Below, piece after piece: positions 1 to 7,574 of a stretch of 11,129 nt of DNA. Position 1 is the stretch's first letter; each line of letters begins with the position of its first letter. A program made the position numbers and the translations under genes. Origin of the DNA: Chalciporus piperatus. Its lineage: Eukaryota; Basidiomycota; Agaricomycetes; Boletales; Boletaceae. Where the stretch lies: contig JBBPTG010000470.1 of NCBI GenBank assembly GCA_038093975.1, positions 1-11,129 on the forward strand, written 5' to 3'. Below the pieces are notes generated by a model. It did not search any database. It had not been told where the DNA came from and saw nothing but the letters and a program-made list of their open reading frames with translations.

Positions 1-393
1 GATGCCGTGATGTACCTGAGCCCAATCGATCCCTGAGTAAGTCACGCTTTAAAGTGAGAGAAAGATTGTGGATGTGCAAGGATACAAAATGGACAAATCT
101 TTCGCATGGGGAATTGGCACGCGTTGGGGAGCCAGAAGGTGGCCCGGGAGTCCAAGGTGACATAGCTGGAGACTCGGAGTGGCACCGTCACTGACGTCAA
201 CGGCGGCAGGCTGTTAGTCTCCCCCGCGCAGACCCACTGAGAGAGCCCAAAAGTCGGATGAAGACAGTCGAGTCCACCCTCCACGCAGGCTGTTGGAGGA
301 AGTTGACAAAGACGAGAACCAGACCACGCACTGACCCCAGGGCCCCTCTTCTTCTACATGATAACATGCGTCGTCGTGTGTGACCAAGCCAGG

Positions 394-423
394 TATATAT
401 ATGTTAATATGTATGTATGTATG
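394..423. repeat. TA / TATG microsatellite
   Basis: A short run of alternating TA is followed by four-base ATGT repeats, next to an 8-bp CACCGGTG palindrome at about 427-434. It is non-coding as far as can be seen. Confidence 0.6.
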
Positions 424-664
424 CGCACCGGTGTGCGTATTGTGGTCCAGAAAGTTCAAGTAGGTATGTACATTCTACCGGTAGAGACTCGTGAGGGGGG
501 AAAACGAGAGACGGAGAGACGAGATGATATGAGTGGTGATGGAGTGAATCGAATGAGTACAGACACAAGTATAAGTATTACTTTGTCTTCAGGCTAAGTA
601 GTCCAATGTCCATTGCGATGGGATGCAGTTTTTCTTTGCTTTCGAGGCGGATACAGAACCCTCC

Positions 665-680
665 GATCGATCGATCGATC
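665..680. repeat. (GATC)4 microsatellite
   Basis: Four perfect tandem copies of the self-complementary tetramer GATC. This is probably a simple slippage repeat. Confidence 0.8.
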
Positions 681-1725
681 ATGACACTTTGCACAACGGC
701 CCGCTCCGCATCCCGACGATCTTTCAAAAGAAACGAAAAAGGGTAGGGGAAAAAAACGAACGGAGGAAAGAGAAACAGAAAAACAAAAGAAAATAAAAAA
801 AACAACCTTAAGCTTGATCGTGGCCAACCCACCTTGCGACATAGCACAGGCTGAAACACAAAAAGATATATAACATCACACCCAAGTTTATCTGAAATAT
901 CTCTTTGGGAGTGTCTGTGAGGGGGGTATACCGTGAAAAAGGGAAAGAGGGAGGATACGACGAGTGAAAATGTAATTTTTGTCGGTTCGTTCGAGCGTTG
1001 CGGTTTCGATTACCGTAATTTCAACAGAAAACGATGTGAGAAGTAAAAAAAAGGGGGAAATGAAGCGGAAAAGAACGCGGGATGCGGGCGTAAATGAAAA
1101 AGAAAGGGACGAAGGAAGGAATGCGAAAGAGTTCAAGTTGAAAGAGATGGATCGCTCTTTGATGGGCGGCAACACAAGCCTAGCCGCGTGCGCATGAAAC
1201 CGGATAAATGACGGATAGATGATATCTATTGCGAGAGGGTATCAGATAGGGTTGGACATTCGCACTTGGGGAATAAAACAAGCCTCGAATCCGATCCTCC
1301 CATCCCATGCCTATAAAAGCGCTTAAAGAAATCAGAAGATCAATCGAAAAAAAGGAGCCTCAAATCGATCTGCATCACGGGGTCGAACAGACGAGAAAGC
1401 AACGAAAGAAGAACAAGGAGGATGAAGATTGGATTGGGATTGGATTGGGGTTTGTGTTTGAGGGTGATCATAGAAAAGGAAAAACAAATGATTGGTATAA
1501 CCGATACCGTTTCTCGAAACTGAGGGAAAGAAGGGGAAAAGAGTATATGCAGACACTTTATCGTCAGGAATGCGCAGCGCCCTGTATGTGCAAAAAATGC
1601 CATGTCATCAAGAGTATAACACCAGGTCGATAGTGGTAGAAGTCTGTGGGCTAGCGCCTAACAATGACCGAGACAGCTGATATGCAGCGATGGTGATTGG
1701 TATAATGACGGCATGACGAAAAGCA

Positions 1726-3147
1726 TTAGATGAAGAATTGGGTACTGTGGCGTGCAAAACGGTCAACGTCGACGCTCTCAAGTCCATCCAGGGCGAAAAC
1801 TCACTGCATCCGACTGCACGCGTGCACCTCCATCTCCTCCATCTTATATGAATTCAGCTCCTCCTTTATCCGCTGCGCCAATTGGGGCGTCAGTCGACTC
1901 CAAGTCGCAGGTTCACTCCTCCGATCATACACCGTCGCCGAAAACGTATCATACACCGACAAATTATTCGCAAACGCCAGCTTCTTCGTTGTCGTCGGAC
2001 CAGAAGCCGTACGATGTGAAAGCGTCGTGGGACCCGTCGGAGTCGTCGACAGCACAGGGGCTGAAGAGTTTGGCAACGAGAACAATGCGTGATGTGGTGA
2101 CGAGCGTCCAGATTCTGGATCGGAGGAGCAGGACGAGTCAGATGAAGAAGCAAACGAAAGAGCAGGTAGGGAGGGGATGTTACCTCCCACAGTGCCGGTA
2201 TTGGCGTTATGATGTGAAGACGAATGCGATGGGTGTCGGTGTAGACCGTCGATATGACCCGGGTCTGGTGAGGGTATACGGGCTAGTGGTCCTAGCTCGG
2301 TCGTTGATCCTGGATACGAATTGTAAGAATTGGAACGTATGCGATTGAATGCAGGGTTTCCGGCTTGGTCCGTGTTGTATGTGTCCTGGCTGTAGTTCTC
2401 GGCGCCTGAAGTGCAAAAAACGGTCAATAAAGTACAGTACAGGTGTCCGTCAAGCCCCGATAGCCACAAGAACCAAGATCACCACCAGGTAGGAATGATA
2501 ACCGCACGACATATCAAACGCTCGATCAGACCAACCTTCCACAGACCCAATCACTGACGCACCTTTCAAGATCCCCTTGGTTGGAGTCCTCGTGGGATCC
2601 ATGGCTTTCCGCATGTTGCGTGCCCACTCGACCAACTCATCATCATCCCCTGGCAACCCAGTGCTCATGCGAACTGTGTCCTCTTCTTCCTCTGGCCACG
2701 GCTCGTCGTCGTCCCACCCTTCAGAGATATAATTCGAGCCCTGAGGCGCTCCATACCCTGGCGCATGCCCGTCCTCGCTCCCCGAATCAGAATCATCCTC
2801 CACCAGGACCCTCGTCCCATCCTCTCCCACCTGATGTCCTGGTCCAGGACTATCCCCCTTCGTCGTCGTCGTACTCCTTTCCCACGTCTTCGGCACTGGC
2901 TCACCATGTCCGTTAACGCCTCTTCCCTGCGCCTGCGCCTGAGCGGTATCTTGTGCCCGAGTTTGAGCCTCAGCAGCAGCAGCCTTAGTCCTCGCAGCAG
3001 CCTCCGCGTTCGACTTGAGCGTGTGCTGCCTCGCGAGCTTTGCAGCGGGACTCAACCCGCTCAAGGTCACATCCGACCAATCACCGCCCGACCCACTCGC
3101 CCTGTCGAGCTCAGCGACGGCATGCGAGACAGCAGGTTCGGCAAGGT
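1726..3147 (-). CDS. Bni4-like protein phosphatase 1-binding scaffold, 3' part, 5'-truncated
   Basis: This is the C-terminal part of a host gene in three exons: about 3147-2563, 2405-1805 and 1744-1726 (stop TAA). The first exon is low in complexity and acidic (EEEEDTV, DDDEL) and ends in TPTKGILK. The second is Ser/Pro-rich, then holds the conserved block KKLAFANNLSVYDTF, YDRRSEP and LTPQLAQRIKEELN at about 1986-1822. The last exon supplies HTQFFI. KLAF fits the RVxF docking motif for type 1 phosphatase. In yeast, Bni4 recruits Glc7 phosphatase and chitin synthase III to the septin ring at the bud neck, and its C-terminus is the conserved part of the family. That identity rests on remembered motif resemblance. 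Upstream, the sequence switches to retrotransposon integrase at about 3141-3160, so the N-terminus is absent and the copy is probably broken, unless it starts within the retroelement. Its composition is GC-rich, unlike the element. Confidence 0.62.
1745..1804 (-). other. Intron 2 of the Bni4-like gene
   Basis: The donor is ATGCA|GTGAGT and the acceptor GCCACAG|TACCC, 60 bp apart. Splicing replaces an immediate TGA with the residues HTQFFI and a stop, which matches the aromatic C-terminus expected of Bni4-family proteins. This is strong support for the exon model. Confidence 0.75.
2406..2562 (-). other. Intron 1 of the Bni4-like gene
   Basis: The donor is AAAG|GTGCGT and the acceptor CTTCAG|GCGCC, 157 bp apart. 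Removing it joins GILK to GAENYSQD in phase 1 and keeps the frame open through both exons. A TTGAC branch-type site and a T-run precede the acceptor. The intron is long for a basidiomycete, and reading straight through hits a stop at 2450. Confidence 0.65.
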
Positions 3148-5027
3148 ACGTGGAAGCTTCAATCGTAGTGCGTTCCGTCCAATCAGGGTTGTGATTTCGT
3201 AAGGGCCCAACCATTGTGGGGAAAGCTTCTTAGATCTCTGCGCCAGGCGGAGATTTGCTATAGACAACCGGACTTTCTGACCAATCTCGTAAGATGGCGA
3301 GTCAGAACGGTGTTTGTTGGCCTGTGTTTTCATGCGTTTCTGAGCCTCTATTATGTTATCCTTGGTTTCTTTCAACGTGTTGGCAAGCGTGTCAACAAAG
3401 TCCGCTGCAGCGGGTGCTTTAGACGTGTGATTCTCTATTCCCATTCTTGGAGAATATGTGTGTGTGACGTTGAAAGGTGCCTTGGATGTAGAAGCTTGCT
3501 TCTTCGAGTTGTATGAGAATTGCGCAATTGGTAACCAATCAGTCCATTCTTCTTGTTTTTCCGATGTGAACAAATGGAGATATTGTTGTAGATCTCGATT
3601 CATACGTTCGGTTTGTCCATTAGTTTGTGGATGAAAGGCGGTGGAGAGTTTGGGCGTAATGCCAAGACATTTGCATATGTCTTTCATCACTTGTGATGCG
3701 AATTGTGGACCTCGGTCCGATATGATGGTTTTAGGAAGTCCATGATGTTTCCATACATGGGTTAGGTAAAGACGGGCGGTGTCGAGAGTGGTGACTGTCT
3801 TATTGCAGGGAATGAATTCGACTTCTTTGGAGAATCTGTCAACAACGACAAGAATAGAATCGAATCCATTCGAGAGTGGCAAATCGGTAGTGAAATCTGC
3901 GGAGATGTGTTCCCAGGGAAGATCCGGAACTTCAAGGGGACGAAGTTTTCCAGAAGGAGCATAGTTTATCCCTTTGAAACGTGCACATCTGTCACAGCGT
4001 GAGACATAGTCCTTCACGAGAGTAGCCATTCCTGGCCAGGTGTAACTGCGCTGGAGCAGTTCAATTGTCTTTTCATATCCGGGATGTCCAGCAACGGGTG
4101 TATCATGGTGAAGTCGGATAATCTCCATGCGGAGATCTTCTTCTTCAGGAACGTATAATCTTCCTTTCTTGTCAATCAGAATTCCATCAGATTCTTCACA
4201 AATGCCGTGTTCTTTACAAAGTTTCATGACTTCTGTCTCACGTATTTTGAAGGTTGCTTTTCTGATTTTATCCTTGATTAGATCCGAATCGGTTGAGAGT
4301 TGAACAGTTGTTGCGGCAGCTATTCTATCTGGAGATATCACAAGAACGGCTTTGTTATCTGCTTCGACACCGATTGCGTGATCTTCTCTTCTTGATAGAG
4401 CATCGGCTTTTCCCATTTGGGAACCTGCCTTGTGTACCCATTTGAAATTGAATCGGCTAAGATATTGAGACCAACGTGCTTGGCATCGATTTAAATCTTG
4501 CCGAGTCATGAAGAACTGAAGGTTTGCGTGATCGTTCCAAATTTCAAACTCGTGCTTGGAACCTTCTAGATAATGTCTCCATTGTTCTAGACTTCTGATA
4601 ACGCTTAGCATCTCTTTATCCGCAATGGGGTAGTTGCGCTCTTCTGGTGACATTGAGTGGGAAGAGAACGCGACAGGATGCCATTTATCTCCTTGTTCTA
4701 TAGATAGAACAGCACCTGTGGCGTAATTAGATGTGTCTGATTCTAGACGGAAGTGTTTGTCATTGTCTGGGAAAGCGAGTATGGGAGCGGTGATGAACTT
4801 CTTCTTCAACGTGTTGAAGACGTTCCACTGTGCATCTTCCCATGTGAATTTCACATCTTTCTTGGTAAGGTCATTCAAGGGTCTAGCCACTTGGGCGTAA
4901 TCCTGAATAAAGCGGCGATAGAAGTTTGCTAATCCAAGAAAGCTTCTGACTCCTCTGACATTCGTCGGAGTTGGCCATTCGGTGATTGCCTTGACCTTAT
5001 CCTCATCCATCCTGATTCCTTCAGGAG
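3142..5027 (-). pseudogene. pol 3' segment: reverse transcriptase connection, RNase H and integrase
   Basis: About 620 codons stay open after the insertion. Numbered from the methionine at 5010: RT thumb/connection at 1-85 (VRSFLGLANFYRRFI); RNase H at about 88-205 with acidic residues D92, E133, D160 and D203; the zinc-binding H302, H309, C339, C342 domain; the integrase core with D372, D432 and E468 (DD35E spacing); and the GPY/F module at 602-604 (WLGPYE). These enzymes degrade the RNA strand and join the DNA copy to the chromosome in the nucleus. All catalytic residues are present, but the protein cannot be made from this copy. After LKLPRTL the sequence departs from any gypsy tail (no HPVFNVS-type region, no chromodomain) and becomes the host Bni4-like exon in another frame. 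The open frame runs on to 3067 in host sequence. Confidence 0.9.
5023..5027. repeat. Left target-site duplication of the solo LTR (AGGAG)
   Basis: The identical pentamer is at 6146-6150, directly outside the other LTR end. Five bases is the usual duplication for LTR-element integrases. Confidence 0.88.
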
Positions 5028-5034
5028 TGTTATA

Positions 5035-5060
5035 CAGTCGACTCCCTCATAACCCATACC
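5035..5060 (+). repeat. Left terminal inverted repeat of the pogo-like element
   Basis: Matches the reverse complement of 5672-5697 at 25 of 26 positions. The TA directly outside it is the target duplication. Confidence 0.88.
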
Positions 5061-5098
5061 TGTCGGGATAGCCTCAAAGGTATGGGTTACTAGGGAGT
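5041..5098. repeat. Subterminal hairpin at the left end of the pogo-like element
   Basis: Arms 5041-5061 and 5078-5098 are complementary at 19 of 21 positions around a 16-base loop. The right arm is also found as a direct copy at the other end (5641-5658). These repeated motifs are candidate transposase-binding sites. Confidence 0.7.
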
Positions 5099-5199
5099 AT
5101 GGGTTGTGCAAAAGACCCCTATCCACCGCTTCGAACTCGTAAAATTTTTCTCCCTTTCATATTAAGCTTTCGTAGTATTGATATAGTAGGTTTATGAAG

Positions 5200-5463
5200 C
5201 TAAGTAAAATAATCAGTAAATTTGGTATCCTGCATCTCGACCGCCCAAGTCCGCTGTCCAAATGACCCCAACACAAGGTAATAACCTCTAGCTTGCGGGC
5301 GAACAAGTCGTCAAATGCCCCGTCATATTTCCACAAAATTATTGCTGCCCACTTCGCAATGTGTGGTCTTTGCATCCATCACGGACTTGAAAATATCCTC
5401 GTCCGTCGCCCCAACCATGTTGTGTGTCTCGTCCGCTGGGTTCAGAAGTTCCGTGATGTTCAT
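5200..5463 (-). pseudogene. Remnant of a pogo/Fot1-like transposase C-terminus
   Basis: Three frames in succession carry what looks like one protein tail. The first, from an ATG at 5463, reads MNITELLNPADE then TDEDIFKSVMDAK and stops at 5323. The next frame holds DDLFARKLEVI at about 5324-5283. A third frame, about 5265-5200, reads SFGQRT then MQDTKFTDYFT and a TAG. From memory, fungal pogo-type DDE transposases end in a similar order (LLNP, TDEDIF..VM, ARKLE, SFG..T, DTK.TDYF); this is recognition, not a search. The HTH DNA-binding part and the DDE catalytic core are absent, removed by internal deletion, and at least two frameshifts break what is left. It cannot encode an active enzyme but identifies the parent family. 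Confidence 0.7.
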
Positions 5464-5671
5464 CGAAGCCAACGAGAAGAAAACATTTTCGTACAAAATA
5501 ACAATAATTTCCTATTTTGGACAGCCTCGGCATTATCCACCCCTTACCATAACCCATACCTGCCCACAAAACCTATGGGGTATGGGGTATGGGATATGAT
5601 CCCAAAATCCCTGTAAACCAACTCGGGAAATCCAAAAATGTATGGGTTACAAGGGAGTATGGGTTATACCT

Positions 5672-5697
5672 GGCATGGGTTATGAGGGAGTCGACTG
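5672..5697 (-). repeat. Right terminal inverted repeat of the pogo-like element
   Basis: Partner of 5035-5060, with one transition. Just inside it lie further TATGGGTTA and AGGGAGT motifs (5641-5666) repeated from the left end (5081-5106). Confidence 0.88.
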
Positions 5698-6002
5698 TAG
5701 TATTTAAACACTTTTCAAACTTTTGCCTACAACGATATTCGAACTCTGGACTTTGTCTACAACTTAGGGGTCAAGCCGGATTCATCTTTATCCGCTCCGG
5801 TAGTCCCTGTAGCATTACGTAAACTATTACATAATCAAGTCATGTGACAAAGGTCCAGACTTAGATGAGTCAGCAATGATATCATGGCCTAGACCCTAAA
5901 CCGTGCCTGGTACCTTTTCTTATCATCGTACCATTTACCTTATTTATCTTTCCCTTTGTGTTTTCCTTATTCGGCTGTTGGTCTGTGCGCACATCTCAAT
6001 AG

Positions 6003-6010
6003 TATATAAG
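6003..6010 (+). promoter_or_regulatory. Putative TATA box of the solo LTR
   Basis: TATATAAG stands about 135 bp before the LTR end, a normal place for a U3 promoter. A cut-down LTR like this can still start transcription, here antisense to the gypsy pol. Confidence 0.5.
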
Positions 6011-6145
6011 TAGCCCTGTACTTATCACAGACCCCAGTCTAATCCATTTGTGACTTCACCATCATTAAGCTTTAGTACTCAGCATATCCTTCGCATAGGC
6101 CTAGTGTTGCCTAAAGTCCCCGCCGTGTTGTGAGAGATCATAACA

Positions 6146-6150
6146 AGGAG
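6146..6150. repeat. Right target-site duplication of the solo LTR (AGGAG)
   Basis: Partner of the copy at 5023-5027. It shows a simple insertion without later rearrangement at the ends. Confidence 0.88.
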
Positions 6151-6709
6151 TAATTGTCATTCCCAAGAATTCTACTTCTTTGGTATGGAAGACACATTTC
6201 TCTGGCTTGACGAAGAGGTCATTTTCTTCTAGGCGACGAAGAACTTCCTTGACTATCTTGGCATGTACAGCGAGGTCGTCAGATTTGGTAAAGATCATGA
6301 TGTCATCAATGTAAACAACAACAGCATCTTCCATGTCTGAGAAGATGTCGTTCATCATGGTCTGAAATGTTGCGGGAGAATTGCATAATCCGAAGTACAT
6401 GACCAAGGGTTCGAAGGTGCCACGGAAGCATACGAATGCGGCTTTAGATTCATCTCCTTCTTTGATGCGAATGTTGTTGTATCCCCAGCGCAAATCCATT
6501 TTAGTAAACAGTTTTGCGCCTTTCAGTTTATCAACTAATTGGGAGATGAGGGGTAGCGGGTAATTGTTTTTCACCGTGTGTTCATTCAGGTATCGGTAAT
6601 CTTGAACCATGCGTTTCTTGCCATCTTTCTTAGGAACAAAGAATACAGGAGAAGTCTGCTCAGATTTGTTGAATATATCCCTTTTTGAGCTGATCATCAA
6701 TGAATGCAC
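6151..6709 (-). pseudogene. Reverse transcriptase fingers and palm, cut by the nested LTR
   Basis: In a frame shifted from the protease segment, the palm motifs are visible. These are [22 protein letters not shown] (fingers), [16 protein letters not shown] with the first catalytic Asp, [11 protein letters not shown], and the catalytic box YIDD with the second and third Asp. VKPEKC and EFLGMTITP follow. Numbered from the methionine at 6709, the catalytic residues are about D72, D135 and D136. The enzyme would copy element RNA into DNA. The gypsy sequence stops at the codons for TP, where the AGGAG target duplication and the solo LTR begin; the remaining codons of the open frame belong to the LTR. 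The missing thumb continues at 5027. An indel at about 6667-6675 separates this frame from the protease frame. Confidence 0.9.
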
Positions 6710-7574
6710 TGACTTCTTCTTGTTCGGTGACAGAGAGTGGAATTAGACGACCCTTCTTCGGCTTGTAGGTGTCTTTTAAGTCAATCGTGTGATCCCACGG
6801 CTTTCGGGTCGGCATACGTTCAGATTCCCTTTTCTTGAACAGGTGAATATACTGGTGATACTCTTTTGGAACAAGCTCTTCCGGAGTCTTTTTCGTTTTT
6901 GGTTCAGGTACGTCCTTCTTTGCGGCATTAATGTGACGAAGAGAATTTCGTTCTTCATCATCAAGTTGACGTGCGAATGGTGGTTTATCTCGTAAAACGG
7001 AACAAGACCAAGGACAACGAGTCATGTGGACCGTTCCTTTGTTCCAATCTATCTCCGGATTGTGTTGCTTCAGCCATGCATATCCTAGTATCGTCTGATT
7101 CCTTCCGAGATCAGTGACTTCAGCAATGGCTTTCTCATGATGTCCGTTGAAATGGATGATGATCTCCGCACAGTGTGTTATCTGTCCAGCAGAATTATGT
7201 GTTCCGTCCACGTTGTATACTGTAAGTGGATGTCTGAGTTGCACGAGGGGTAATTTGACTTTATCAGCCCATCTCCGATCAATGAAGATAGCATTGGCTC
7301 CTGAATCAAGAAGTGCTTCTGCGGGTGTGAAAGCAGACGGAAGTCGTTGCGAAGCGATGGAAGTAGATAGCTTCAGCTCTCAATCCGTTGTGCGAATGAA
7401 ACGTGGTCCTGGGTTTTCGGAAAGATATCGGATTATGGAAACAGAATTAAGCACCTGACTAGAGTCCAGGCCAAGCTCATGATCAACATGAGACCCCGTT
7501 TGACTGTGTGAATAGTTTACAGATTTTCCTAACGAGTTAGTTGCGGTCCGTTTGCCCAGATCATTCAGGCCGCT
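6660..7574 (-). pseudogene. pol 5' segment: aspartic protease and start of reverse transcriptase (broken)
   Basis: The frame opens after a TAA at 7577-7575, is stopped by TGA at 7382-7380 (after FIRTTD), and then runs open to a frameshift at about 6667-6675. Past the TGA it shows the protease active-site motif LLDSGAN at about 7313-7293, where DSG replaces the DTG of many retropepsins. Then come VYNVDGT, TDLGRNQTILGYAWL (flap and hydrophobic-Gly region) and EIDW, all typical of fungal gypsy proteases. The segment then enters the reverse transcriptase N-terminus ([11 protein letters not shown]). The protease would cut Gag-Pol into mature proteins. The TGA and the frameshift make this copy non-functional. 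No ATG precedes the TGA in a useful place, so frameshifting or readthrough from gag was probably the ancestral mode. Confidence 0.8.

Larger units (their letters stand above)
1..1725. other. Intergenic stretch without a supportable gene
   Basis: I see no gene I can defend here. The frames that stay open are short, unrelated to any family I know, and biased by composition. From about 700 to 1180 the plus strand is strongly purine-rich (runs of GAAA, GGGAAA and AAAAAA), so the minus strand reads as pyrimidine-rich. Small repeats are present: a TA/TATG microsatellite at 394-423, GATC repeated four times at 665-680, and GGATTGGGATT-type repeats around 1430-1450. The right end must contain the 3' untranslated region of the minus-strand Bni4-like gene that stops at 1726. 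A TATAAAAG at 1311-1318 on the plus strand has no convincing gene behind it. Confidence 0.6.
5035..5697. mobile_element. Non-autonomous pogo/Fot1-like (Tc1/mariner superfamily) DNA transposon
   Basis: This 663-bp element has terminal inverted repeats of 26 bp with one mismatch, beginning CAGTCGACTCCCTCATAAC, and is flanked by TA at 5033-5034 and 5698-5699. TA duplication with CAGT-type ends fits the Tc1/mariner superfamily. The minus strand keeps a frameshifted remnant of a transposase C-terminus (5200-5463). The element is therefore an internally deleted derivative of an autonomous parent and not a MITE of unknown origin. It sits inside the first bases of the solo LTR and must be the youngest of the three nested insertions. 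Ends of this kind would still be bound by a transposase supplied in trans. Confidence 0.85.
5028..6145 (+). mobile_element. Solo LTR of a second retrotransposon, carrying its own insertion
   Basis: The segment begins TGTTAT and ends ATAACA (perfect 6-bp terminal inverted repeats, TG...CA) and is flanked by AGGAG on both sides. It splits the reverse transcriptase codons exactly, so removing it with one AGGAG restores the gypsy frame. Without the 663-bp nested element and its duplicated TA, the LTR is 453 bp. A TATATAAG at 6003-6010 suggests the U3 promoter and fixes plus orientation, with R/U5 to its right. There is no internal coding region, so it is the product of LTR-LTR recombination. The superfamily (copia or gypsy) cannot be told from the LTR alone. 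Confidence 0.88.

Noticed and set aside
3..194. Open 63-codon frame on the plus strand at the left edge, with a GTAAGT donor-like site at 37-42
   Set aside because: No recognisable motif, ends quickly in a stop, and no splice model gave a better continuation. It could be the tail of an exon of a gene outside the window, but this cannot be supported.
1307..1633. 108-residue plus-strand frame preceded by TATAAAAG
   Set aside because: Lys/Arg/Glu-rich translation of purine-rich DNA with no family resemblance. The TATA word overlaps the frame start itself, so it cannot serve as its promoter.
1752..2348. 198-residue plus-strand frame opposite the Bni4-like gene
   Set aside because: Antisense shadow of the conserved minus-strand exon, whose motifs and splice phase fit a real gene.
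5720..5745. TTCGAACTC in the solo LTR as part of a tRNA gene or primer-binding site
   Set aside because: No acceptor stem or anticodon arm can be formed around it, and it lies inside U3, not after the LTR end.
6294..6320. YIDD in place of YVDD in the reverse transcriptase active site
   Set aside because: Ile at this position is common in Ty3/gypsy elements and is not a sign of unusual function.
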